Assembly: GCF_900188295.1 (NCBI RefSeq)
Contig: NZ_FZNM01000009.1
Coordinates: 1-64,000 of the forward strand
Reading direction: 5' to 3'
Length of the DNA: 64,000 bases
From: Paracoccus sediminis
Lineage (GTDB): Bacteria; Pseudomonadota; Alphaproteobacteria; Rhodobacterales; Rhodobacteraceae
Shown here: in pieces, positions 56,382 through 64,000 of the stretch
Numbering within the stretch: the first letter of the stretch is position 1
Layout of the letters: each line of letters opens with the position of its first letter
Notes under the pieces: generated by a model
Told to the model about the DNA's origin: nothing
Database searches by the model: none
What the model saw: the letters and a program-made list of their open reading frames with translations, nothing else
Translations under genes and position numbers: made by a program

Positions 56382-56458
56382 GACGCCGAGTTATGCGCTG
56401 GGGCCTCGAATGCAAGCACCTGCGTGCAGAATCTGCAACGCGCCATCGTCCGTGCGCG

Positions 56459-56519
56459 AATATCCTGGGGGGGTGAATGGCGCGCCTTGGGCGAGAGGGG
56501 GCGCAAAGGCCCCCGCCCG
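56459..56519. repeat. Short dispersed hairpin repeat, copy 2
   Basis: It opens AATATCCTGGGGGG and closes with a GGGGGC / GCCCCC hairpin, like the copy at 13600-13648. Here it lies between the flavin oxidoreductase gene and the acetyltransferase gene and abuts the latter's stop codon. Confidence 0.55.
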
Positions 56520-57098
56520 TCAGGCCATCTTGCGCAGATAGGTCCAGGTCGGCACCCGGCCATTGCGCGCGACCGACCAGCTTTCCGCATCGCCCAGATA
56601 GACAAAGCCGCAGTTCGTCAGCACCCGCGCCGAACCGGGATTGTCCTGAAACACCTCGGCGAACAGGGTGCGCGCCTTGTGGGGATTGGCACGGACAAGG
56701 GCGTCCACGGCTTCGGTCGCGAATCCCGTGTTCCAGAACCCGGCGCCGATCCAGAAGCCCAGTTCGGACTGGTCCCCCTCCATCCGGGTCAGGGACACGA
56801 CGCCCAACAGTTCCGCCAGATGGGTGTCGGACCCGTCGATGGCCCAGACATCCTCGACCCGGTTGGGCGACAGGGCGCGGGCCACGAAATCCTCGGACGC
56901 GCCGGGCGGCAGGGGATGCGGGATCGCCCGCGTTCCTTCGGCGACGCGTTTGTCGGCGGTGTAATGCGCAATCATTCCCGCGTCGGATGGACGCAGGGGC
57001 CGCAGGACCAGACGTTCGGCGGGGATGACAGGCTGGTTCAGCGCATCGGAAATCTTCAGATCGTCCAAACGCGTCCCCCCCCTCATCGGTGCTGACAT
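56520..57098 (-). CDS. GNAT-family N-acetyltransferase
   Basis: A 192-residue GNAT protein of the RimJ/RimL-like type. It has ERLVLRPLRPSDAGMIAHY near residue 30, GFWIGAGFWNTGFATEAV (acetyl-CoA loop region) and NPGSARVLTNCGFVYLG at the end of the fold. The substrate may be a protein N-terminus or a small molecule. The start is MSAPMRGG at 57098, nine bases after GGAGGG; an ATG two codons upstream is too close to it. It is downstream of rplU-rpmA on the same strand, a common neighbour. Confidence 0.88.
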   Translation of the reverse strand: MSAPMRGGTRLDDLKISDALNQPVIPAERLVLRPLRPSDAGMIAHYTADKRVAEGTRAIPHPLPPGASEDFVARALSPNRVEDVWAIDGSDTHLAELLGVVSLTRMEGDQSELGFWIGAGFWNTGFATEAVDALVRANPHKARTLFAEVFQDNPGSARVLTNCGFVYLGDAESWSVARNGRVPTWTYLRKMA

Positions 57099-57126
57099 GA
57101 CCATTTTCCCTCCCCGGAAAACAGGC

Positions 57127-57152
57127 GGGGGACCGGCTTTCGCCGATCCCCC
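57127..57152 (-). terminator. Terminator after rpmA
   Basis: On the minus strand a long GC stem (about GGGGGATCGGC / GCCGGTCCCCC, with one G-T pair) and a short GAAA loop lie 27 bp after rpmA. They are followed by GCCTGTTTTCC, a weak T-run. Partial readthrough into the GNAT gene is possible. Confidence 0.6.
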
Positions 57153-57179
57153 TGGTAACACTGAAATGTTAAGCTCGGG

Positions 57180-57452
57180 TTACTCGGCGGCTTCGAGGGT
57201 GGCGGGCACCACCGAAATGAAGGTGCGACCCTTCAGGCCCTTCCTGAAGCTGACCTGCCCGTCGGCCAACGCGAACAGGGTATGGTCCTTGCCCATGCCG
57301 ACGTTGTCGCCTGCCCACCATTTGGTACCGCGCTGACGCACGATGATGTTGCCGGCAATGGCTTCCTGACCGCCATACAGCTTGACGCCCAGGCGACGGC
57401 CGGCCGAATCGCGACCGTTGCGGGACGAACCGCCTGCTTTCTTATGTGCCAT
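57180..57452 (-). CDS. rpmA: 50S ribosomal protein L27
   Basis: A 90-residue L27. It starts [20 protein letters not shown] and has [22 protein letters not shown] and KGRTFISV. The N-terminal tail reaches the peptidyl-transferase centre. There is no N-terminal extension of the Firmicutes type that needs cleavage. It lies 12 bp after rplU, the standard pair. Confidence 0.98.
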   Translation of the reverse strand: MAHKKAGGSSRNGRDSAGRRLGVKLYGGQEAIAGNIIVRQRGTKWWAGDNVGMGKDHTLFALADGQVSFRKGLKGRTFISVVPATLEAAE

Positions 57453-57464
57453 GGCTGAATCTCC

Positions 57465-57827
57465 TTACGCGTTTTCTTTGGTGCGGGCGCCCAGCGCGGC
57501 CTGTACGCCGGTGCTGTCCGCGCCTTCGGCCAGAACGTCGGTCACGCGCAGCAGGGTCAGTTGCTGGCGATGCCCGCGAGTCCGCTGCGAGCTGTGCTTG
57601 CGGCGGCGCTTGACATAGGTGATGACCTTGTCGGCCTTGATCTGGTCGATCACTTCGGCCTGGACGCAGGCGCCGCCGACCAGCGGGGCGCCCAAGGTCG
57701 ATCCGACCATCAGGATTTCGTTGAACTGGACCTTGTCGCCAGCCGCGGCATTCAGCTTTTCAACGCGCAGGACATCGCCCGCCTGCACCTTGTATTGCTT
57801 GCCGCCCGTCTTCAGAACCGCGAACAT
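57465..57827 (-). CDS. rplU: 50S ribosomal protein L21
   Basis: A 120-residue L21. It starts MFAVLKTGGKQYKVQAGD and contains VEKLNAAAGDKVQFNEIL and KRRRKHSSQRTRGHRQ, the RNA-binding region. The C-terminal 20 residues extend past the enteric protein, as is frequent in alphaproteobacteria. It is the first gene of rplU-rpmA, with AAAGGAAACGAAAGCG before the ATG. Confidence 0.98.
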   Translation of the reverse strand: MFAVLKTGGKQYKVQAGDVLRVEKLNAAAGDKVQFNEILMVGSTLGAPLVGGACVQAEVIDQIKADKVITYVKRRRKHSSQRTRGHRQQLTLLRVTDVLAEGADSTGVQAALGARTKENA

Positions 57828-57974
57828 CGCTTTCGTTTCCTTTGTTGCCGCGCCCTTTGGCCCCGGATCGTTCCGGCGTTGGGGGTGAACCGCCTTCGGA
57901 CAGCGCATCCCGCATGTAGGGATGTCATTGAAAATAACACGCCGGCCAAGGGCGTCTGCCCGGCCGGTCCGCGC

Positions 57975-58004
57975 GGATATGGCGGATTTCCGGGGGCAAG
58001 TCAA
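57975..58004 (-). promoter_or_regulatory. Candidate promoter for rplU-rpmA
   Basis: On the minus strand TTGACT (58004-57999) and ATATCC (57980-57975) are separated by 18 bp. This is a fair sigma-70-type match and leaves a leader of about 140 nt before rplU. Confidence 0.45.
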
Positions 58005-58092
58005 GCATTCGGCACGACGGCAAGTTTTCTGGCGTTTCGTGGAACCTTGGCCCGCAAACCGGCTTGGTCAGCAGCCCACAAGGACGCATACC

Positions 58093-59067
58093 ATGCAAAG
58101 TTTCACCTGTCCCGCCTGCCAGTCCCGCGTTTACTTCGAAAACCTGTTCTGCGGCTGCAGCGCGCCGCTGTTCTATGAACCCGAAGCCCGCGCGATGTGG
58201 AACGAAGGCGTGCCATGCGCCAACCGCGAAACGATCCAGTGCAACTGGATCGCGGTTCCCGGTGCCACGCTGTGCCGGTCCTGCGACATGTCCGACGTGG
58301 TTCCCGCGCTGCATATCGGCGACAACCAGCAGCTTCTGGAACGGGCGGAACGGGCCAAGCGGTGGGTGCTGGCCAACCTGTCGAACTGGCAGTGGTTCAC
58401 CGATGCCGACGGGGGAATGCGGCCCCGGTTCCAGATGTTGTCCGAAAACACCGGGGGCGGGCGCGCGGTGCAGATCATGATGGGCCATGACAACGGGGAA
58501 ATCGTCATCAACGTCACCGAGGCCGATGAACTGATCCGCGTGCAGCGGCAGCATCAACTGGGCGAACAGTATCGGTCCATGGTCGGCCATTTCCGTCATG
58601 AACTGGCGCATTTCCTGTTCGACCGCCTGGCGGTCGCACCCGGCTTTCTGGATGAATTCCGCCCGCTGTTCGGCGACGAGACCAGCGATTATGACGCGGC
58701 CTTGCAGGAACACTATGCCAATCCGAAAGAACCCGGAGAGGATTTCATCACCGGATACGCGACCTCGCACCCGCACGAAGACTGGGCCGAAACGGTCGCC
58801 CACCTGCTGCACATGGTCGATTTCACGGACAGCTTCGTCAGCGCGGGCCTGTCGATGAAAGACGTTCCCCAGGATTACCGGCCCTATGCCGACACCGACG
58901 CCGACCACCTGCTGACCATCGCGACCGAGGTGGCCATCGCGATCAACGACATCAACCGCGCCCTGGACAATTCGGATCTGTATCCGTTTGTCCTGACCCC
59001 CCGGATACGAGAAAAGATCAAGTTCGCGCACGGCTGGATCAGCAGCCATATCGAACGCGGCGCCTAG
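58093..59067 (+). CDS. Zinc-ribbon metallopeptidase-like protein (PF10005-type)
   Basis: A 324-residue protein. An N-terminal zinc ribbon (C6, C9, C20, C22, with a second Cys set at C42, C50, C61 and C64) is followed by a domain with the metallopeptidase motif H169-E-L-A-H173. The likely third ligand and acidic residues are in HPHEDWAETVAH. Such proteins are annotated as putative zinc-binding metallopeptidases of unknown substrate. The start ATG 58093 lacks a strong ribosome site. Its end overlaps the convergent Uup-like gene by four bases. Confidence 0.85.
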   Translation: MQSFTCPACQSRVYFENLFCGCSAPLFYEPEARAMWNEGVPCANRETIQCNWIAVPGATLCRSCDMSDVVPALHIGDNQQLLERAERAKRWVLANLSNWQWFTDADGGMRPRFQMLSENTGGGRAVQIMMGHDNGEIVINVTEADELIRVQRQHQLGEQYRSMVGHFRHELAHFLFDRLAVAPGFLDEFRPLFGDETSDYDAALQEHYANPKEPGEDFITGYATSHPHEDWAETVAHLLHMVDFTDSFVSAGLSMKDVPQDYRPYADTDADHLLTIATEVAIAINDINRALDNSDLYPFVLTPRIREKIKFAHGWISSHIERGA

Positions 59068-60872
59068 GACGCGGCCTTTTCCTCCAGCGTCAGCCATTCC
59101 TCCTCGGCGGCGGACAGGGCTTGCTGGCGTTCGGCCAGGGCCTCGGTCGCCTTCTGGAACCTGGCGGGCGCCGTCGAATACAGATCGGGCTGCGCAAGGA
59201 AATCGGTCAGCCTGGCGATCTCGGCTTCCAGCCGATCGATCACGGCGGGCAGGCCGTCCAGGCGATGACGTTCGCTGAAGGTCAGCCCGGACTTGGCCGC
59301 CTTTGGCCTCTCGGCCGGGGCATCGGGCCGCCGGGGGGGGGTATCGGCGGCCATCGGCGCGTCCTCGCCCCGCTGCGCGCGGTAATCGGTCCAGCCGCCG
59401 GCATAGACGGTCGCGCGTCCGTCGCCCTCCATTGCCACGGTGGTATCGGCCACGCGGTCGATGAAGTCCCGGTCGTGGCTGACCAGCAGGACCGTGCCGT
59501 CGTAATCGCCCAGCAGATCCTGCAACAGATCCAGCGTTTCCACGTCCAGATCGTTGGTCGGTTCGTCCAGCACCAGCAGGTTCGACGGCCGCGCCATCAG
59601 CCGCGCCAGCAGCAGCCGCGCCTTTTCGCCCCCCGACAGGCTGCGCACGGGCGCGCGGGCCTGCGCGTCGTCGAACAGGAAATCCTTGAGATAGGCCACC
59701 ACATGCCGGGGCTGGCCCCGCACCATCACCTGATCGGCCCGGCCGGACACGCGCATGTCGGGATCGCCCGTCAGCGATTCCCACAGGGTCTGTTCGGGGT
59801 TCAGGGCCGAACGGGTCTGGTCGAAGACCGCAAGTTCAAGATTGGTGCCCAGCGTGACCGTTCCCTGATCGGGCGCGACCTCTCCGGTCAGCATCTTGAT
59901 GAGGGTGGTCTTGCCCGCGCCGTTCGGACCGACAAAGGCCACCCGGTCGCCCCGGTTCACCATCAGGTCGAAGGGGCGCAGGATCACGCGGTCGCCAAAG
60001 GACTTGGCGATGCCCCTGGCGTCGATCACCTTCTTGCCGGATTGCTGACCCGCGTCCAGGGCCATGGCCGCCGTCCCCTGCCGCCGAATCTGGGCGCCGC
60101 GTTCGGCGCGCAGGGCGGCCAGGGCGCGGACGCGGCCCTGGTTGCGCTTGCGCCGCGCGCTGATGCCTTCGACCGCCCAGCGGGCCTCGGCCCTGATCTT
60201 GCGGTCCAGCTTGTGCCGGGCGTCATCCTCGGCCGACCAGACGGCCTCGCGCCAGTCCTCGAACCCTTCGAAACCGCGTTCCTGGCGGCGCACCTCGCCC
60301 CGGTCGATCCACAATGTCGCGCGGGTCAGGCGGCGCAGAAAGGCGCGGTCGTGGCTGATGATGACATAGGCGGCACGGGTCTGGGACAGGTGATCCTCCA
60401 GCCAGCCGATCGCCTGGATGTCCAGATGGTTGGTCGGTTCGTCCAGCAGCATCAGTTCGGGCGCCTGCGCCAGCAGCCGGGCCAGGGCGGCGCGGCGGCG
60501 TTCGCCGCCCGATGCGGTGGCAACGGGGCGGGCGGGATCGAACTTCAGCCCCTCGGCCGCCATCTCGACCCGATAGCGTTCCGATTCCGGCATCCCGTCG
60601 GCGGCGAAATCGCCCAGGGTGGAAAAGCCGGACAGGTCGGGATCCTGCTCCATATAGCCGGTGGACACGCCCGCGCTGGCGACGCGTTCGCCCCGGTCGG
60701 GTTCCACAAGGCCGGCCATCACCTTCATCAGCGTCGATTTGCCCGACCCGTTGCGGCCCACCAGTGCCACCCGGTCGCCGGGCTGGATGGTCAGGGACAG
60801 CCCGTCGAACACGGGATCGCCGCCAAACGTCAGCGAAATGTCGGTCAATTGCAAAAGGGGTGCGCGTGCCAT
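59064..60872 (-). CDS. uup: ABC-F ATPase, Uup-like
   Basis: A 602-residue soluble protein with two ABC domains. Walker A sites are GRNGSGKST at 39-47 and GPNGAGKTT near 313; the signatures are TASGGERRRAALARLL and LSGGEKARLLLARLM. A linker of Arg-rich helices (RRKRNQGRVRALAALR) joins them, and the C-terminal 80 residues form a coiled coil, as in Uup. ABC-F proteins act on stalled ribosomes and Uup also affects DNA transposition. No membrane partner is present. Confidence 0.92.
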   Translation of the reverse strand: MARAPLLQLTDISLTFGGDPVFDGLSLTIQPGDRVALVGRNGSGKSTLMKVMAGLVEPDRGERVASAGVSTGYMEQDPDLSGFSTLGDFAADGMPESERYRVEMAAEGLKFDPARPVATASGGERRRAALARLLAQAPELMLLDEPTNHLDIQAIGWLEDHLSQTRAAYVIISHDRAFLRRLTRATLWIDRGEVRRQERGFEGFEDWREAVWSAEDDARHKLDRKIRAEARWAVEGISARRKRNQGRVRALAALRAERGAQIRRQGTAAMALDAGQQSGKKVIDARGIAKSFGDRVILRPFDLMVNRGDRVAFVGPNGAGKTTLIKMLTGEVAPDQGTVTLGTNLELAVFDQTRSALNPEQTLWESLTGDPDMRVSGRADQVMVRGQPRHVVAYLKDFLFDDAQARAPVRSLSGGEKARLLLARLMARPSNLLVLDEPTNDLDVETLDLLQDLLGDYDGTVLLVSHDRDFIDRVADTTVAMEGDGRATVYAGGWTDYRAQRGEDAPMAADTPPRRPDAPAERPKAAKSGLTFSERHRLDGLPAVIDRLEAEIARLTDFLAQPDLYSTAPARFQKATEALAERQQALSAAEEEWLTLEEKAAS

Positions 60873-60978
60873 CTGCGCGCCCTATCGCGGGACAGGCGGG
60901 GGGTCAATGGACCAACGGCGGGGGCTTGCGCCGGAACCAATTCAATCCCACAACGGCCTCACGATCGAGGAGGTTTGC

Positions 60979-61917
60979 ATGGCGCGCAAGATCATCATTG
61001 ACACGGATCCCGGTCAGGACGATGCAGTGGCGATCCTGCTGGCCCTGGCCAGTCCCGAACTGCACGTCCTGGGCGTGACCGCGGTCGCGGGCAATGTGCC
61101 CCTGGCCCTGACCGAACGCAACGCGCGCAAGATCCTCGAGCTGGCGGGGCGCGCGGACGTTCCGGTCTTTGCGGGCTGTGACCGCCCCTTGTCGCGCCCT
61201 CTGGTCACGGCGGAAAACGTCCACGGACAGTCCGGCCTGGACGGCATCGATCTGCCCGACCCCACCATGCCGTTGCAGACGGGGCACGCGGTCGATTTCA
61301 TCGTCGAAACACTGCGCCGCGAAGCGCCGGGCACCGTCACGCTGGTGCCTGTCGGCCCGCTGACCAATATCGCCCAGGCGTTCCGCAATGCCCCCGACAT
61401 CATCGGCCGCGTCCAGCAGATCGTGCTGATGGGCGGCGCCTATTTCGAGGTGGGCAACGTGACGCCCGCCGCCGAGTTCAACATCTATGTCGATCCCGAA
61501 GCCGCGGCCGAGGTGTTTGCCGCGGGCGCCCCCCTGGTGGTGATGCCGCTGGACGCCACGCATCAGGCCCTGACCTCTCGCGACTGGATCGAGGGGATGC
61601 GCGCCTTGCCCGGCCGGTGCGGCCCGGCCATCGCCAGCTGGACCGATTTCTTCGAACGCTTCGACAAGGAAAAATACGGAAGCCAGGGCGCCCCGCTGCA
61701 CGACCCCTGCACCATCGCCTGGCTTTTGCGCCCCGATCTGTTCAGCGGGCGCGACATCAACGTCGAAATCGAAACCGAAGGCCGCTTCACCTGCGGCATG
61801 ATGGTCGCCGACTGGTGGCGCGTCACCCGCCGCCCGGCCAATGCCCTGTTCATCCGCGACCTGGATCGCGACGGGTTCTTCGCGCTGCTGACGGAACGTC
61901 TGTCCCGGTTGCCCTGA
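60979..61917 (+). CDS. Nucleoside hydrolase
   Basis: A 312-residue IU-type nucleoside hydrolase. The calcium-binding DTDPGQDDA is at residues 8-16; VPVGPLTNIA, VLMGGAYFEVGNVTPAAEFN (in part VLMGGAYFEVGN) and the late LHDPCTIAWLL complete the active site. It cleaves ribonucleosides to base and ribose, for salvage. GAGGAGGTTT before ATG 60979 decides the start over an in-frame extension upstream. Confidence 0.94.
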   Translation: MARKIIIDTDPGQDDAVAILLALASPELHVLGVTAVAGNVPLALTERNARKILELAGRADVPVFAGCDRPLSRPLVTAENVHGQSGLDGIDLPDPTMPLQTGHAVDFIVETLRREAPGTVTLVPVGPLTNIAQAFRNAPDIIGRVQQIVLMGGAYFEVGNVTPAAEFNIYVDPEAAAEVFAAGAPLVVMPLDATHQALTSRDWIEGMRALPGRCGPAIASWTDFFERFDKEKYGSQGAPLHDPCTIAWLLRPDLFSGRDINVEIETEGRFTCGMMVADWWRVTRRPANALFIRDLDRDGFFALLTERLSRLP

Positions 61918-61921
61918 GCGA

Positions 61922-62563
61922 TCAGTCGCCGCTGCCCGGATCCGGCAGCGGCACCCGTCCGGCCCCGTCGCCAAGTTCCGCGTTCAACCGCAGGACCATG
62001 GCCTGCGTCAGGTCGATGGCGTCCAGCGACACGAAGATGGTTCGACGGTCCAGCACGACGACGGCACCGCGTTCCTGCATCATCTCGCCCATCAGCGGCA
62101 AAGCTGCGCGATAGAAAGCGGCACGATCAGCCTCGGCCCAGGCGTTCAGACCCTGGACCACCTGCGCGCGTTCCCGCCGGACCTCGGTCGCACGGGTGTC
62201 AAAGGCTTCGGCAAGGCGCCGGAACTCGGCCGGATCCAACGTGCCGCGCTGTTCGGTCAAGGTCGCCTCCTCGGCCGACAGTTGGGCGGCCAGACGTTCG
62301 TTTTCGGCGGCGATCCTGCCCCCGGTTTCGTCCAGGACACGCTGCGCGCGCTTGCCCCAATCGGATTCGGCGAACAGCAGATCCTGGTCCACCGTCAGCA
62401 GGGGCGCCGTCGCCATCGGCTTGGCGTCCTTTGGGGATTCAATGGTCCGCGACGGCAGCGCGGGCGGCGCCTGCGCGCCTGCGCTGCCCGGCATGTCCTG
62501 CGCCGTCGCCCCGCCAGCCGTGGCCAGCATCACGATCGCAGCCAGCCCCCGAACCGCCGCCAT
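61922..62563 (-). CDS. OmpH/Skp-family periplasmic chaperone
   Basis: A 213-residue protein. The signal peptide is about residues 1-22 (ending GGATAQD), followed by a Pro-rich segment. The OmpH core starts at LLTVDQDLLFAESDWGKRAQRVLDE and continues as long coiled-coil helices (AENERLAAQLSAEEATLTEQR in part), as in the Skp tentacles. It escorts outer-membrane proteins to the BAM complex. The start overlaps the bamA stop by one base, and bamA-ompH/skp order is the rule. Confidence 0.92.
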   Translation of the reverse strand: MAAVRGLAAIVMLATAGGATAQDMPGSAGAQAPPALPSRTIESPKDAKPMATAPLLTVDQDLLFAESDWGKRAQRVLDETGGRIAAENERLAAQLSAEEATLTEQRGTLDPAEFRRLAEAFDTRATEVRRERAQVVQGLNAWAEADRAAFYRAALPLMGEMMQERGAVVVLDRRTIFVSLDAIDLTQAMVLRLNAELGDGAGRVPLPDPGSGD

Positions 62564-64000
62564 CAAAACCGGGTCGAGATGGTCAGATCGAAGTTCTGCT
62601 CCTCGTCATAATCCTCTTGCTGGATCGCCTTTGAAAAATTGAACCGCAGCGGCCCGATGGGCGTCGTCCAGAAGACCGAGGCACCGACCGACGCGCGAAT
62701 GCTCATCGAATCATCCACCGCGACCCCGCCAGTGCCAACCGTATCGTCCAAGCCCCAGATCGATCCGACATCCGCGAACAGACCGCCGGAAATGCCGTAT
62801 TCCTCGGGCAGGCCGACGGGGAACTGCGCTTCGGTGCGGACCACCCAGAAATAGTTGCCCCCCAGGCCATCCTCGTTGTCCGCCGCCAGGTCGCGTGGTC
62901 CGATGCCGTTCGGTTCGAAACCGCGTATCCGGGTGCCGTTCCGATAGCGGTCCAGGATCCAGGTCGAATAATCGTCAAACGAGTAGATCGCCCCCGCCTC
63001 GAATTCCGCGCGCAGGGTCACTTCCTCGCGCCAGGCATTGCTTTCGACCCCGGCCAGGGCGCTTGTGGTCACGCTTTTCGTGTCGCCGCCTATGCCTGCG
63101 AAATCCTGCGAGAAACGCAGCTTGTAGCTGGTCAGCGGATCCAGCCCGGTGATGCGGGTGTCCCAGAGATAACTGTAGCCAAGGGCCGACGTGACGCGCT
63201 GCCCTTCCTCGGCCTGCAACAGTGCCGAGCTTTCGTCCTCGACCCCGCCCAGGGTGTCCTTGGACAGACGATAGCGCAGTTCCAGCCGCCCGTTCTGCGA
63301 GATCGGGAATTCGATCGAGGGCCGCACCCCGACCGAGCGGGTGTTGTAATCGGAATTCAGGCTTTCGGTGACGTTGTAATAGGTGTTGAACCCAAAGCGC
63401 AGGTCGCGGCCCAGGAAATACGGTTCGATGAAGGTCAGGGACGACGATTGGTCGCCATCGGCGGTCGACAGCGACACGCCGACCGTCTGGCCGCGACCCA
63501 GAAAGTTGTTTTCCTGCAACGAGGCGTTCAGGCCCACGCCGGACGACACGCCATAGGACGCGCCGAAGGACAGCGATCCGGTCGGCTGTTCTTCCACGTT
63601 CACATCGACGATCACCTGTTCCTGGCTGCTGCCGGGGCGGCTTTCGACCTGCGCATCGCTGAAATAGCCAAGCGCGCGGATGCGTTCGGCCGCGTTGCGG
63701 ATTTCGCGCGGATTGAAGGGATCGCCCTCGACCGTATTGAATTGGCGGCGGATCACCTGGTCCAGGGTGGTGGTGTTTCCCTCGATGTCGATGCGTTCGA
63801 CAAAGACGCGCGGGCCGCGCGTGATGGCAAAGGTCAGGTCCAGCGTCTGGGTCTGCGGGTTGCGGGTCACGCGGGGATCGATGTTGACAAAGTTCAACCC
63901 CTGCTGGATCGCCACCGTCTCCATCCGGCGGATGGTATTGTCGATGGCGGCGGGGTTGTAGACATCGCCCTGTCCCACGCGGTTCTGCGCCGCAAAGGCC
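62563..64000 (-). CDS. bamA: Outer-membrane assembly factor BamA (3' part; 5' end beyond window)
   Basis: The frame is open to the window edge, so only the C-terminal 478 or so residues are seen. They include the last POTRA domain (RVFVERIDIEGNTTTLDQVIRRQF, in part FVERIDIEGNTTTLD) and the 16-strand barrel starting near GASYGVSSGVGLNASL. The loop-6 motif is RGFEPNGIGPRD, a variant of (V/I)RGF. The chain ends in Phe after FDLTISTR, the outer-membrane insertion signal. It inserts beta-barrel proteins and is essential. Confidence 0.96.
   Translation of the reverse strand, partial: AFAAQNRVGQGDVYNPAAIDNTIRRMETVAIQQGLNFVNIDPRVTRNPQTQTLDLTFAITRGPRVFVERIDIEGNTTTLDQVIRRQFNTVEGDPFNPREIRNAAERIRALGYFSDAQVESRPGSSQEQVIVDVNVEEQPTGSLSFGASYGVSSGVGLNASLQENNFLGRGQTVGVSLSTADGDQSSSLTFIEPYFLGRDLRFGFNTYYNVTESLNSDYNTRSVGVRPSIEFPISQNGRLELRYRLSKDTLGGVEDESSALLQAEEGQRVTSALGYSYLWDTRITGLDPLTSYKLRFSQDFAGIGGDTKSVTTSALAGVESNAWREEVTLRAEFEAGAIYSFDDYSTWILDRYRNGTRIRGFEPNGIGPRDLAADNEDGLGGNYFWVVRTEAQFPVGLPEEYGISGGLFADVGSIWGLDDTVGTGGVAVDDSMSIRASVGASVFWTTPIGPLRFNFSKAIQQEDYDEEQNFDLTISTRF

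Noticed and set aside
1-64000. tRNA or rRNA genes
   Set aside because: The intergenic gaps were read on both strands for cloverleaf ends (GGTTCRANTCC-type T arms); none was convincing. A covariance search was not possible here.

Overview
The window is a high-GC chromosomal segment from an alphaproteobacterium of the Rhodobacteraceae, most like Paracoccus. The basis is the protein sequences and gene content: an frcRBCAK-type fructose locus, an NDUFS4-like complex I subunit, a 47-residue membrane protein next to gap, a lone fliG and a Rhodobacteraceae-type short dispersed repeat. This assignment is inference from family knowledge; no database search was possible.

Layout. (1) 1-2670: the 3' end of an IS21-family element (istB plus its right end) stops four bases before a type I-E-like CRISPR array of 34 repeats and 33 spacers with an exact 61-nt period. 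No cas gene is visible. (2) 2671-6338: a gene graveyard with a frameshifted IS5-family transposase, a multiply frameshifted aconitase/isopropylmalate dehydratase-like pseudogene and IS66 tnpA/tnpB/tnpC remnants. (3) 6339-10828: a copper-type island with a Cys/Met-rich exported protein, a Met-rich DUF305 protein, a decayed MerR/CueR-type regulator, a small membrane protein, a c-type cytochrome and a convergent P1B-type ATPase. (4) 10829-11739: about 900 bp without a convincing gene. (5) 11740-17848: a Bcr/CflA-type MFS pump behind a palindrome, then the sugar ABC operon frcBCAK (minus strand) with the divergent ROK regulator frcR.

(6) 17849-64000: an ordinary, densely packed core chromosome. 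It carries translation genes (rpsD, rpsB-tsf, trpS, rplU-rpmA, rsmI), nucleotide metabolism (purB, purD, pyrC-pyrE, prs, cmk), aromatic amino acid synthesis (hisC-like plus tyrA/tyrC), central carbon genes (gap, eda), DNA replication and repair (dnaB, xseA, yraN), nitrogen sensing (glnD) and envelope biogenesis (murJ, an LpoA-like factor, bamA and an OmpH/Skp-like chaperone). Interspersed are a MotA-like/OmpA-like coiled-coil pair, an isolated fliG, a rhomboid-fold protein lacking its catalytic residues, and a zinc-ribbon metallopeptidase.

The most notable points are the IS21 end that cuts the CRISPR array from its leader, the pattern of duplicated and mutated spacers, a variable 29th repeat base that suggests a PAM ending in C, the copper island with a dead regulator, a dispersed repeat that supplies the N-terminus of FrcK, the MotA/OmpA-like pair, and the pseudo-rhomboid. 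No rRNA or tRNA gene was recognised.
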